Shown here piece by piece: positions 33,219 to 42,322 of a stretch of DNA of 64,000 nucleotides; the stretch's first letter is position 1; every line of letters begins with the position of its first letter. The notes under the pieces were generated by a model. The model saw only the letters and a list, made by a program, of their open reading frames with translations, did no database searches and was not told where the DNA came from. Source of the DNA: Mycobacterium lentiflavum. GTDB taxonomy: Bacteria; Actinomycetota; Actinomycetes; Mycobacteriales; Mycobacteriaceae. The stretch is taken from the NCBI RefSeq assembly GCF_022374895.2, contig NZ_CP092423.2:4960001-5024000 (forward strand), written 5' to 3'. Made by a program: the position numbers and the translations under genes.

Positions 33219-35603
33219 TCAAACGTCGTGGGGAGCCCGCCACAGCCGCGGCTCGATGTGCAGCATTCTGGCCCGGATCCACCACGTCGCCTCGATCGCC
33301 AGGGCGCCCAATGCCCCGATCCCCAGCGCCGTCGACGTCACGGCAAGATTCGACGGGTCGAGCAGAAACTTATCCTGCGCCAACGGGATGCTGAAGATCG
33401 CGACGTACGCCAGGCCGCAGGCAGTGATCAGCGCGACCCGCCACCACTGGTAGGGACGCGCCACCACCGCCAGCACCCAGAGCGCGGTCAGCAGCAGCGT
33501 GATCAGCGCGGCGGTCGACGCCTGGTCCTGTTCGGTGAAGGTGGCATGCCTGCCCTGGTAGGCCACCAGGTAGGAGACGAAAGTCGCGGTGCCCACGATC
33601 AATCCGGACGGCAGCGCCGAGGTCAGCACCCGCCGGACGAAGCCGGGATAGGCGCGCTCGTTGTTGGGAGCCAGCGACAGGATGAACGACGGGATCCCGA
33701 TGGTGAACCAGGCGGCGATCGTGACGTGGATCGGCTGAAACGGGTAGAGCAGCGGATCGGCCCCAAGTGGCTTCGCCAACAGGCATTCGATACCCACGAA
33801 CAGCGCCAGCAGCACCGAGTACACCGTTTTCGTCAGAAACAGGTTGGCGACCCGCTCGATGTTGCCGATCACCCGCCGACCTTCGCCGACGACGTAGGGA
33901 AGCGTCGCGAACTTGTTGTCCAGCAACACGATCTGCGCCACCGCGCGCGATGCCGGGCTTCCGGCACCCATCGCCACGCCGATGTCGGCGTCCTTCAGCG
34001 CCAGCACGTCGTTGACGCCGTCGCCGGTCATCGCCACGGTGTGCCCGTGTGCTTGCAGGGCGTGCACGATGGCCCTTTTCTGATCGGGCCGCACCCGGCC
34101 GAAGGTGGTATAGATGTCCAGCGTTTCGGCCAATTCATCTGGCTGCGTTGGCAAACGGCGGGCATCCATCGCCTCGCCGCGTAGCCCGAGCTTGGCCGCG
34201 ACAGCGCCGACCGATACCGCGTTGTCACCGGAGATCACTTTCACCGAAACATCTTGGGCAGCAAAGTATTCCACCGTTTCGCGGGCGTCCGGGCGGATCT
34301 TCTGCGCGAGCACCACCAGCGCGACGGGCGTAACCCGACCCGGAGCGTCCGGGTGGTCCACGGCGACGTCGGCGGCGCCTAGCAGTAGTACCCGCAATCC
34401 CTGGGCACCGATCCGTTCGGCCTGTGCGGCAGCGACCGAAGCCGGATCGAGCAGTACGTCCGGCGCGCCGATCACCCAGTTGCCGTGATCAGCGTAGGAC
34501 ACCCCGCTCCATTTGGTGGCTGACGTGAAAGGTGCTGTGGCCGTGACGATCCAGCCGGGCGACTCGTCAAAGCTCTCGGCGATCGCCCGCATGCTGGCAT
34601 TGGGGCGGGGGTCGGCGGCGGCCAGCGCGGCCAGCGCGTCGGGCACAGCCTTGTTGCCGGTGAGTTCGACGACGTCGCAGACCCGCATGCCGCTTTCGGT
34701 CAGCGTGCCGGTCTTGTCGGCGCACACCACGTCGACGCGGGCCAATCCCTCGATCGCGGGCAATTCCTGTACCAGGCAACGACGTTGCCCGAGCCTGATG
34801 ACGCCGACCGCGAACGCGATCGAGGTCATCAGCACCAGGCCCTCGGGCACCATCGGCACCAGTGCGCCGACCGTGCGCAGCACCGCCTGCCGCCAGCTCG
34901 CATGCGTGGTGGCGAACAGCTGCGTACAGATCGTCAGCAAACCGGCCGGCACCAACAGATAGGTGATGAACTGCAGAATCCGGTTAATGCCGTTGCGCAG
35001 TTCGGATTTCACCAGGGTGAACTTGCTGGCCTCCTCGGCCAGCTTGGCGGCATAGGCCGCCGGGCCGACCTTGGTGGCACGATAGGCACCCGTGCCGGCG
35101 ACGACGAAACTCCCCGACATGACGGCGTCGCCGACGTCCTTGCCGATCGGGTCCGACTCACCGGTCAGCAGCGATTCGTCGACCTCCAGGTTGTCTTCCT
35201 CGAGCACCTCACCGTCGACGACGACCTGATCTCCGGGGCCGAGCTCGATGACGTCGTCGAGCACCACTTCGCTGGGCAGCAGTGTCGCGGTCCCGGATCG
35301 CCTGCGCACCAGGGGTTTTGCCTGACCGACGATCGCGAGGGCGTCCAGCGTCTGTTTGGCCCGGATCTCCTGAATCATCCCGATGACGCTGTTGGCGATG
35401 ATCAGCAGGCCGAACAGCCCGTTGATGACCGAACCGGTCGCGAGCACAATCGCCAGCAGCACGCCCAGGATCGCGTTGATCCGGGTGAAGACGTTGGCGC
35501 GGACGATGTCCGCGGTGCTACGGGCGGCACGTGCCGCAACCGCGTTGCTGTGACCGTCGGCTAGCCGCTGCGCCACCTCTGCATCGGTTAGCCCGCGATT
35601 CAT
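33219..35603 (-). CDS. ctpE: P-type cation ATPase CtpE
   Basis: A 794-residue P-type ATPase: TGES at residues 147-150 (actuator domain), phosphorylation motif DKTGTLTE with Asp296, PEGL in the ion-binding helix (MVPEGLVLMT), then TGDGVNDVLALKDADIGVAMG (hinge). About ten membrane helices are seen. M. tuberculosis CtpE (about 797 residues) is reported to be a Ca2+ uptake ATPase important for cell-surface integrity; the same role is inferred. Its ATG overlaps the stop of the upstream beta-lactamase-fold gene (ATGA). Confidence 0.95.
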   Translation of the reverse strand: MNRGLTDAEVAQRLADGHSNAVAARAARSTADIVRANVFTRINAILGVLLAIVLATGSVINGLFGLLIIANSVIGMIQEIRAKQTLDALAIVGQAKPLVRRRSGTATLLPSEVVLDDVIELGPGDQVVVDGEVLEEDNLEVDESLLTGESDPIGKDVGDAVMSGSFVVAGTGAYRATKVGPAAYAAKLAEEASKFTLVKSELRNGINRILQFITYLLVPAGLLTICTQLFATTHASWRQAVLRTVGALVPMVPEGLVLMTSIAFAVGVIRLGQRRCLVQELPAIEGLARVDVVCADKTGTLTESGMRVCDVVELTGNKAVPDALAALAAADPRPNASMRAIAESFDESPGWIVTATAPFTSATKWSGVSYADHGNWVIGAPDVLLDPASVAAAQAERIGAQGLRVLLLGAADVAVDHPDAPGRVTPVALVVLAQKIRPDARETVEYFAAQDVSVKVISGDNAVSVGAVAAKLGLRGEAMDARRLPTQPDELAETLDIYTTFGRVRPDQKRAIVHALQAHGHTVAMTGDGVNDVLALKDADIGVAMGAGSPASRAVAQIVLLDNKFATLPYVVGEGRRVIGNIERVANLFLTKTVYSVLLALFVGIECLLAKPLGADPLLYPFQPIHVTIAAWFTIGIPSFILSLAPNNERAYPGFVRRVLTSALPSGLIVGTATFVSYLVAYQGRHATFTEQDQASTAALITLLLTALWVLAVVARPYQWWRVALITACGLAYVAIFSIPLAQDKFLLDPSNLAVTSTALGIGALGALAIEATWWIRARMLHIEPRLWRAPHDV

Positions 35604-37180
35604 CGGGTGAACGTTCCCAGCTTGTCGGAGTCGTAGTATTCCAGGTTCAGGCTGTTCCCGGAAAACACAGCCTTGGAAATCGTTCCGGACGGCGCATTTT
35701 CATCGGTGATCGAGAAGGTGAAGGTGTCACCGTCCCAGTGTGTGAGTCCGAATGTCCGATTCTTCGGCCCCAGCGCGAGCTGAAGTTGCCCGTTGTTCTG
35801 GGTCACGACGGCCGGGCCCCAGTAGTCGCTGGCGTAGACGCCGACGTAGTCGGTGAGCGGCCGGGCCGGCGCGGGGTTCGCGGGGGCCTGCTTGCCGACC
35901 AGCGAGCCCTCGGCGTTGTTCATCCAACCGATCGCATGCTTGTACAACGCCGGCCAGTCCTCACGAATTTGGCCGTACTGCACCAGATCCATGAATTGGG
36001 CGGTCAGCGCTTCCGGAATCCCGTACGGCGCACCGTTGGTCAACGCGATGATGCCGATGTCTTCGGACGGCATCGCGACGAAGTTGGTCGCTGCGCCGGA
36101 TGCGAAGGCGCCGGAATGGCTGTACTCGGTGCGTCCCGACGAGGTCACCGAGGTGTTGAAACCGTGACCATACGTCCCGGCCCGGGCTTTTGGCGATGAC
36201 GCGGGTGACGATACGACCTGGGGCGTGATCGCGGGCAGCAGGGCTTCGGGCGAGGTGATCTGCTGCCCGTTGTAGCTGCCGTTGGCCATCACCATGGTCA
36301 GCCAGCGCGCCATGTCGTTGGTCGACGAACTCACCCCGCCCGCCGGCGTCTGCGCGTCGGGGTCACGCTGCAAGCGTGGCTCCCACTTGTCGCCAACCTT
36401 GACATGCAGCACCGCGCGGTTGGGCCGGGCCAGATAATCGGCGTACTTCGAACTCGTCGACGTCATACCCAGGGGGCGGTAGAGCACCTCGTCGGACAGG
36501 TCCTCCCAGGATTTGCCCGCGGCTGCCGCCACCGCCTCGGCGGCTGCGGTCAAGCCAAAGTTGGTGTAAGCGTAGCTACTTCGAAAAGGAGCCAGCGGCA
36601 GGTACTTCAGCCGCTCCAGCACTTGGCGGCGGTCGTACCCGAGATCCTCGAGCTTGTCGCCGGCGTGATCGGGCAGTCCGGAGCGGTGCGAGTACAGGTC
36701 GGCGATGGTCACATGGCCGGTGACGTAGGGATCCGACAGCGCAAACCATCCCAGCTTGGCCGACACCGGCGTGTCCCAGGTGACGACGTTGGTGGCCACT
36801 TCATGTGCGACCACGGTCGCGCCCACCGATTTCGACACTGATGCCAACTGGAAGACGGTATCCGCGTCGACCTTATTGTCTGGGCCGTTGCCTTTGGTCG
36901 CGTCCTTCACTCCGAAGCCCTTGGCGTACACCGTCTTTCCATCGCGGACAATGGCGACCGACAAACCGGGGACGCCGGTGCTGCGCATCAGGTCGTCGAC
37001 CAGGCCGTCGACCTTCGCGATGGCGGCCCCGATGCGGCCGGCGGGAATATCCAGGCCCGACATTTCGTTGGGAGGCGCTTCAGACAACGTCGACAGCGGA
37101 CTCGATATGGGATGACCCGAGCCACATCCGACCAGCGAGAGCAACAACACGACAGCGGCGAGGGCCGCGCGTTTCGTCAT
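35600..37180 (-). CDS. Lipoprotein serine beta-lactamase/penicillin-binding-fold hydrolase (Rv0907-like)
   Basis: A 526-residue class C-type serine hydrolase. The N-terminal lipobox ends LVGC at Cys19. The nucleophile motif SxxK is S114-V-S-K117 (QLASVSKSVG), with the YxN motif YTN in YAYTNFGL, and the C-terminal third forms an extra lipocalin-like domain (LTDYVGVYASDYWGPAVV). Such enzymes can be beta-lactamases, D-amino peptidases or esterases; the reaction here is unknown. It is lipid-anchored on the outer face. It is translationally coupled to ctpE and divergent from mug. Confidence 0.9.
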   Translation of the reverse strand: MTKRAALAAVVLLLSLVGCGSGHPISSPLSTLSEAPPNEMSGLDIPAGRIGAAIAKVDGLVDDLMRSTGVPGLSVAIVRDGKTVYAKGFGVKDATKGNGPDNKVDADTVFQLASVSKSVGATVVAHEVATNVVTWDTPVSAKLGWFALSDPYVTGHVTIADLYSHRSGLPDHAGDKLEDLGYDRRQVLERLKYLPLAPFRSSYAYTNFGLTAAAEAVAAAAGKSWEDLSDEVLYRPLGMTSTSSKYADYLARPNRAVLHVKVGDKWEPRLQRDPDAQTPAGGVSSSTNDMARWLTMVMANGSYNGQQITSPEALLPAITPQVVSSPASSPKARAGTYGHGFNTSVTSSGRTEYSHSGAFASGAATNFVAMPSEDIGIIALTNGAPYGIPEALTAQFMDLVQYGQIREDWPALYKHAIGWMNNAEGSLVGKQAPANPAPARPLTDYVGVYASDYWGPAVVTQNNGQLQLALGPKNRTFGLTHWDGDTFTFSITDENAPSGTISKAVFSGNSLNLEYYDSDKLGTFTR

Positions 37181-37221
37181 GCCCGCAGACTTTAGCGTGC
37201 TTGCCCGGTGGAAGTATCACC

Positions 37222-37755
37222 ATGATGCATTATGAATCGGACATCCTTGCCCCGGGTCTCGACGTCGTCTTCTGTGGAATGAACCCGGCGGCGACGGCTG
37301 CCGCCGACGGGCACAATTTCTCGAATCGCAGCAACCGGTTTTGGCCCGTTTTGCATCTGGCCGGCTTCACCGAGACGCAGCTACGGCCCGAGGAGGAGCG
37401 CCGATTGCTCGACTACGGTTGCGGCATCACCGCGGTCGTTGCCCGGCCGACTCGAATGGCCAGCGATGTCTCGACGGAGGAGTTCCGCTACGCCCGAGCC
37501 GAGTTCGAAGCGAAGATGCGACGTTACGCGCCGCGCGCGATCGGCTTCCTCGGAAAGCGTGCCCTGGCGGCGATGACCGGCGTATCGAGAATCCCCTGGG
37601 GTCGCTATGCGCCCGGATTCGCCGACACCACGGCATGGGTACTGCCCAACCCCAGCGGCCTCAACCGAGGGTTCACCCTCGATGATCTGACTCGCGCATA
37701 CGCCGAATTGCGTTGTGCGCTAACCGATAACGCTACAACCGCCACCACGGGTTGA
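37222..37755 (+). CDS. mug: G/U mismatch-specific uracil-DNA glycosylase Mug
   Basis: A 177-residue glycosylase of the Mug/TDG family: active-site segment VVFCGMNPAATAA (GMNP near residues 19-22), FSNRSNRFWPVLHLAGF, and the loop LPNPSGLNRGF that pushes into DNA. It removes U or ethenocytosine opposite G. Start ATG 37222 or the adjacent ATG 37225. Its last 23 nt overlap the 3' end of the opposite MBL gene. Found beside a repair-unrelated neighbourhood, so this is a lone gene. Confidence 0.9.
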   Translation: MMHYESDILAPGLDVVFCGMNPAATAAADGHNFSNRSNRFWPVLHLAGFTETQLRPEEERRLLDYGCGITAVVARPTRMASDVSTEEFRYARAEFEAKMRRYAPRAIGFLGKRALAAMTGVSRIPWGRYAPGFADTTAWVLPNPSGLNRGFTLDDLTRAYAELRCALTDNATTATTG

Positions 37756-38851
37756 ATCGCAGCGGTCCGGACGGATCCAGCCGTTGCCCGGGGGCCGGAA
37801 CCGCCACCGCGACTTCGGCGGCTTCGGCGGCCGCCAGCATCCGCTCGACCGGCTCGGCCCACGGGTGTGGTGCCAGCCGGAAAGTGCCCCAGTGGATCGG
37901 CACCATCAGGCCGGACCCGCCGGCCGTGAGATCTAGGTGGGCCCGGACCGCCTCTTCGGGATTCATGTGAATGTCGGGCCACCCCGGGTTGTAGGCGCCG
38001 ATGGGCAACAGCGTCAGGTCGAACGGTCCGTGCTCGGAACCGATCCGCTCGAAGCTCTTCGTGAATCCGGTATCCCCGCCGAAATAGGCGCGGTGACTGG
38101 GACCGACGATCCCCCACGACGCCCACAGCGTGGTGTTGCGGTCCAGGAAGCGACCCGAAAAGTGGCGTGCCGGCAGGCAACTCAGGGTCAGCTCGTCGAC
38201 GTGACCGCTTTCATTCCAGTCGAGTTCGACGATGCGATGCCCCGGAATACCCCATGCGCGCAGGTGGGCGCCCACACCGAGCGGGACGAAGAACGGCGCC
38301 CGCTGGGTGCGGGCCAACGCCATGACGGTGTCGATGTCGAGATGGTCGTAGTGGTCATGGCTGATCACCACGGCGTCGACGGCGGGCAGCGCTTCGAGCT
38401 GCATCGGCGGCGGATGCAGGCGCTCGGGTCCGATCACATTCGACGGCGAGCAGCGGTGGCTCCACACCGGATCGGTCAGCACCCGGTAGCCGTCGATCTC
38501 CAGCAGGGCGGTCGAGTGGCCCAGCCAACTGACGGCCAATCGACCCGGGTCGGCGTCGAAGGTCCCCGGTGCATTCAGCGGGATCGGCCCCGGCGGGCGG
38601 CTGTGGCCGCGTCGCCCCACGAACTCCCACGCGATCAGCGCAAACTGCTCGCGGTCCAAGTTGGCATCCGAGGCGGGGTCGAGGTTGACGAAGACGCCGT
38701 CGCGCACATTGGGCGAGTGCTGCGTCACGTCGCGGATCGACGACGGGTCGGCACCCAGCGCGGCCGGCGCCCCGTGTAGCGCACGCAACATCCACCCGCC
38801 GGCGGCAAGCGAGACCGTGCCGGCGGCCAAGCGAAGCGCTGCGGGCACCAC
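37733..38851 (-). CDS. Metallo-beta-lactamase-fold hydrolase (Rv0906-like; NAPE-PLD-type)
   Basis: A 372-residue protein with an N-terminal hydrophobic segment (VVPAALRLAAGTVSLAAGGWML) and an MBL domain: SHDHYDHLD (HxHxDH metal site), WLGHSTALLEIDGYRVLTDPVWS, YFGGDTGF and the terminal PIHWGTF. This pattern resembles the N-acylphosphatidylethanolamine phospholipase D/UlaG group, so a phospholipid-type substrate is possible. GTG 38851 is used since the length then equals that recalled for M. tuberculosis Rv0906 and it lies just after the echA6 stop. Confidence 0.9.
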   Translation of the reverse strand: MVPAALRLAAGTVSLAAGGWMLRALHGAPAALGADPSSIRDVTQHSPNVRDGVFVNLDPASDANLDREQFALIAWEFVGRRGHSRPPGPIPLNAPGTFDADPGRLAVSWLGHSTALLEIDGYRVLTDPVWSHRCSPSNVIGPERLHPPPMQLEALPAVDAVVISHDHYDHLDIDTVMALARTQRAPFFVPLGVGAHLRAWGIPGHRIVELDWNESGHVDELTLSCLPARHFSGRFLDRNTTLWASWGIVGPSHRAYFGGDTGFTKSFERIGSEHGPFDLTLLPIGAYNPGWPDIHMNPEEAVRAHLDLTAGGSGLMVPIHWGTFRLAPHPWAEPVERMLAAAEAAEVAVAVPAPGQRLDPSGPLRFNPWWRL

Positions 38852-38856
38852 GGCCG

Positions 38857-39588
38857 TCAGGCCCCTTGGAACCTGGGTGGCCGCTTCTCCACCCTGGCGA
38901 CTTGCGCCTCGATCACGTCCTGGCTGCCCCAAGCCTTGTCGAACAATTCCTTGTGCACCGGCCAGGCCTCCTCGATCGAACCGTCGTCGTTGAGTACCCG
39001 CTTGGCATGCTGAATCGCCAGCGGCGCCAGCCCGCTGATCTCGGCGCCCCAGGCCTGCGCGTCTTCCAGCGTCCCGATCCGGTTGGCCATCCCGGTCTGC
39101 AACGCGGTCTCGGCGGTCAACTTCTCCGCCGTCAGCAGCATCGCCCGGGCCCGGCCGTGGCCGACCAGCGACGACAGCCGCCGGATGCTCCAATTATCCA
39201 GGGCCAGACCGTATTTCGACGTCGGGAACTGAAAGAACGCGTCCGGGGCGACGACCCGCAGATCGCATTGCATGGCCAGCTGCAAGCCCGCGCCGATGGC
39301 CGGGCCGTTGATCGCGCCGATCACCGGGATGGGAGCGGCGTCCAAGGCCTTGTGCAACTCGATCAGCCGGTCTGGGTAGTCGGCGGCGAACGCATCGCCG
39401 GACAGGTCCGCGCCGGCGCAGAACACCGTGCCCTGCCCGGTCAGCACGATCACGCGGGTGGATCCGTCACCGGCCTTCAGCACGGCCTCCCGGAGCTCGT
39501 CGACGAGCTGTGAGTTCAGGGCGTTGCGACGCTCCGGACGCTGCAACTCGATGGTCATTACGGCTTCGACCTGCGTGATACCGATCAT
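38857..39588 (-). CDS. echA6: Enoyl-CoA hydratase-like protein EchA6
   Basis: A 243-residue crotonase-fold protein, equal in length to M. tuberculosis EchA6. Segments include RPERRNALNSQLVDELREAV, GAGADLSGDAF and GPAIGAGLQLAMQCDLRV (oxyanion hole). EchA6 lacks the catalytic acids of true hydratases; it binds acyl-CoA and shuttles it into FAS-II, and is the target of tetrahydropyrazole-pyrimidine inhibitors. ATG 39588 is 27 nt from the divergent accD3 start and 11 nt from a shared TATATA box, so the transcript is probably leaderless or nearly so. Confidence 0.93.
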   Translation of the reverse strand: MIGITQVEAVMTIELQRPERRNALNSQLVDELREAVLKAGDGSTRVIVLTGQGTVFCAGADLSGDAFAADYPDRLIELHKALDAAPIPVIGAINGPAIGAGLQLAMQCDLRVVAPDAFFQFPTSKYGLALDNWSIRRLSSLVGHGRARAMLLTAEKLTAETALQTGMANRIGTLEDAQAWGAEISGLAPLAIQHAKRVLNDDGSIEEAWPVHKELFDKAWGSQDVIEAQVARVEKRPPRFQGA

Positions 39589-39598
39589 GGCCGCCAGC

Positions 39599-39606
39599 CT
39601 ATATAG
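39599..39606. promoter_or_regulatory. Palindromic -10 box shared by echA6 and accD3
   Basis: CTATATAG reads the same on both strands and lies 10 nt before the accD3 GTG and 10 nt before the echA6 ATG. It could be the -10 element for both genes, giving near-leaderless transcripts that compete. Confidence 0.55.
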
Positions 39607-39615
39607 CCTGACCGC

Positions 39616-41133
39616 GTGAGTCGCATCACGACCGAACAACTGCAGGATGCGGTGTTGGACGACCGCTCGTTTGTGAGCTGGGACAGCGCACCGCTACAGA
39701 TACCGATCAGCAAGGCCTATGCGCGCGAGCTTGCCGACGCCCGGGCCGCCACCGGCCTGGACGAAGCGGTGCTGACCGGCGAGGGGCGAATACACGGTCG
39801 CCGGGTGGCGCTCGTGGTGTGCGAGTTTAGTTTCCTCGGCGGGTCGATCGGGGTGGCGGCGGCCGAACGAATCACCACCGCCGTGCAGCGGGCCACGGCC
39901 GAGCGGCTCCCGCTGCTGGCCTCGCCGAGCTCCGGCGGCACCCGCATGCAGGAGGGCACCGTCGCGTTCCTGCAGATGGTGAAGATCGCCGCGGCCGTCC
40001 GGCTGCACAAGCAGGCGCACCTGCCCTACCTCGTCTACCTGCGCAACCCGACCACCGGCGGGGTGTTCGCGTCATGGGGATCGCTGGGTCATATCACCGT
40101 CGCCGAGCCGGGCGCGCTGATCGGGTTCCTCGGGCCACGGGTGTACCAGCAGCTCTACGGCGAACCGTTCCCGAAGGGCATCCAGACCGCGGAGAACCTG
40201 CAGCGGCACGGGGTGATCGACGGCGTCGTCGCGATCGACGAACTGCGCCGGACGGTGGATCGCGCGCTGACCGTCATCGCCGACGCTCCCGAGCCGCCGC
40301 CCGCCGCGCCGCCCGTCGAATCGATACCCGATGTGCCGGCGTGGGATTCGGTGATCGCGTCGCGGCGACCGGACCGCCCGGGTGTCGGGCAGCTGCTGCG
40401 CCACGGCGCCACCGACCTGGTGCTGCTGTCCGGTTATGACGGGGTGGGGGCACTCCCCCGCAAGCGGGAGGTACCCCCACCCGCTTGCGGGGGAGCCGCG
40501 ACCACCCTGTTGGCGCTGGCCCGATTCGCCGGCCAGCCCGCAGTAGTCCTCGGCCAGCAGCGCCTGACCGGTGGGCTGGTAGGGCCCGCGTCGTTGCGGG
40601 AAGCCCGCCGTGGCATGGCGCTGGCCGCCGAGCTGCGGCTGCCACTGGTGCTGGTGATCGACACCGCCGGGCCCGCGCTGTCGGCCGAGGCTGAGCAGGA
40701 CGGGCTGGCCGGTCAGATCGCCCAATGCGTGGCCGAGCTGGTGACGCTGGACACCCCGACGGTGTCGGTACTGCTGGGCCAGGGCAGCGGCGGGCCGGCG
40801 CTGGCGATGGTGCCGGCCGACCGGGTCCTGGCCGCGCTGCACGGCTGGCTGGCCCCGCTGCCGCCCGAGGGCGCCAGCGCAATCGTCTTCCGCGACACCG
40901 CGCATGCGCCTGAACTTGCTGCGGCCCAAGGTATTCGGTCGGCCGACCTGTTGGGGTCCGGGATCGTCGACGCCATCGTCCCCGAGCATCCCGACGCCGC
41001 CGACGAGCCGCTCGAGTTCTCCCAGCGACTGTCGGCCGCGATCGCCGCAGAGGTGCACGCGCTGCGCGGCATCCCCGGCGACGAACGGATTGCCGAGCGG
41101 CTGCGCCGCTACCGCGGCATCGGATTGCCCTGA
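39616..41133 (+). CDS. accD3: Acyl-CoA carboxylase beta-subunit-like AccD3
   Basis: A 505-residue protein with two crotonase-type carboxyltransferase halves (GGSIGVAAAERITTAVQRAT, SSGGTRMQEGTVAF, WGSLGHITVAEPGALIGFLG; then VVLGQQRLTGGLVGPASLREARRGMAL and LLGQGSGGPALAMV). It is one of the six mycobacterial AccD proteins and its substrate is unsettled. The start is GTG 39616. Between 40444 and 40494 a palindromic element adds about 17 in-frame residues (VGALPRKREVPPPACGG, near residues 277-293) at the joint of the two halves, which fits its being about 10 residues longer than the M. tuberculosis protein as I recall it. Confidence 0.9.
   Translation: MSRITTEQLQDAVLDDRSFVSWDSAPLQIPISKAYARELADARAATGLDEAVLTGEGRIHGRRVALVVCEFSFLGGSIGVAAAERITTAVQRATAERLPLLASPSSGGTRMQEGTVAFLQMVKIAAAVRLHKQAHLPYLVYLRNPTTGGVFASWGSLGHITVAEPGALIGFLGPRVYQQLYGEPFPKGIQTAENLQRHGVIDGVVAIDELRRTVDRALTVIADAPEPPPAAPPVESIPDVPAWDSVIASRRPDRPGVGQLLRHGATDLVLLSGYDGVGALPRKREVPPPACGGAATTLLALARFAGQPAVVLGQQRLTGGLVGPASLREARRGMALAAELRLPLVLVIDTAGPALSAEAEQDGLAGQIAQCVAELVTLDTPTVSVLLGQGSGGPALAMVPADRVLAALHGWLAPLPPEGASAIVFRDTAHAPELAAAQGIRSADLLGSGIVDAIVPEHPDAADEPLEFSQRLSAAIAAEVHALRGIPGDERIAERLRRYRGIGLP
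40444..40494. repeat. Palindromic repeat element inserted in frame in accD3
   Basis: Arms TCCCCCGCAAGCGGG (40454-40468) and CCCGCTTGCGGGGGA (40480-40494) are perfect 15-bp complements. Each contains a 12-nt palindrome-like core, and an outer GTGGGGG/CCCCCAC pair (40444-40450 and 40474-40480) allows an alternative stem. It resembles short palindromic repeats dispersed in non-tuberculous mycobacterial genomes. Confidence 0.75.
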
Positions 41134-41176
41134 AGCACAACGTAATAGGCACTGATTGATGCTGGCGCGCCTGCGG

Positions 41177-42100
41177 CTAGATCTCAAAGTCTCTTGTTGC
41201 GCGGTCCGTGGCGTCGCCGACGGGTCTGCGACGGTCGGTCAATAGCCGGCGGTATCGCGGCACTCGAGCGAAAAGCTCTGCATGCCTGCCGACATGGGTG
41301 ATCGTGGGCCCCGACGCAGCCTCGTCCAGGAACGCCACCCGATCCGCGAGCAGCATGGTGGTCAGCCGACGCGCGACGACGATGCCGGTGGTCCCCTTCA
41401 GCGCCACCCGCAGCGCCGCGGCGGTCTCGAACCCGGTATCCGCGTCGAGCCCGGACCGGGCCTCGTCGACCACCAGCAGTTTGGGCGTCGCGACAATGGC
41501 CCGGGCCAGGCACAAGCGCTTGCGCTGGCCGCCGGAGAGCCGCATGCCCTGTTCGCCGATGCGGGTGTCGATCCCGAACGGCAGGTCGTAGACGAACCGC
41601 GCCGCCGCGATGTCGATCGCCGCGGACAATTCCGCGTCGGTGGCATCCGGCCGGCCCATCCGGAGGTTCTCGGCTACCGACATCGAAAACACCGTCGGGT
41701 CCTCGAATGCCGTACACACGGCGCGGCGCAGCGACGGCAGCGACATATCCCGGATATCCGTGCCGTCCAGGAGTATCCGCCCCTCCGAAGCGTCATAGAG
41801 TCGGGAAAGCAGTGCTGTGAGTAGCGATTTCCCGACGCCCAGCGCACCGACCAGGGCCACCGTCTCGCCGGGCTGGACAGCCAGCGTGACATGACGAAGC
41901 AACCACTTGTCGCCCGCGACCGGGTCGGGCACCCGAAAGCCCACGTCGTGCAGCTCGAGGCGCCCGGCTCCGCCAGGTTGGGAGCTGGGTCCGCCGGCGA
42001 TATCGCAGGGAGCATCGACGATTTCGGCGATGCGGCCCGATGCCGCCATCGCCGACTGGTTCATCGACAACACGAAGGCAGCTGAATCCGGCGGGCGCAT
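41177..42100 (-). pseudogene. ABC exporter remnant (ATP-binding domain with truncated membrane domain)
   Basis: The frame keeps only the last transmembrane-domain residues (AAFVLSMNQSAMAASGRIAEIVD), then a nucleotide-binding domain: Walker A GALGVGKS, signature LSGGQRKRLCLARAI, and Walker B LLVVDEARSGLD with unusual DEARS in place of DEATS. A full exporter half would need about 300 more N-terminal residues; upstream sequence does not encode them. It sits between accD3 and prrA where I recall no ABC gene in M. tuberculosis. Probably a non-functional insertion remnant, although the ATPase domain itself is open. Confidence 0.75.
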
Positions 42101-42279
42101 TGCCTCAGTCACAACGATTCCGTCTCTGGAGTTCCGCAGTGGCACCGAACTCGAAGGCCCGCAACAACAACGCGGGCCAAGACCTCCAATGTCTTGGCCT
42201 GCCACCGGATTCGATCATGACACGGCGGTACCGATTGCCAGTCGCGGCGAAGACTCGAAAACGTAACCATTTGGGTACC

Positions 42280-42299
42280 GGGTCACTCCCCGATGACCC
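42280..42299. promoter_or_regulatory. Inverted repeat upstream of prrA
   Basis: GGGTCA and TGACCC are perfect 6-bp arms with 8 nt between, ending 23 nt before the prrA ATG. It is a candidate site for PrrA autoregulation. Confidence 0.35.
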
Positions 42300-42322
42300 C
42301 TCCACTGCAACAATCCGGCAAG

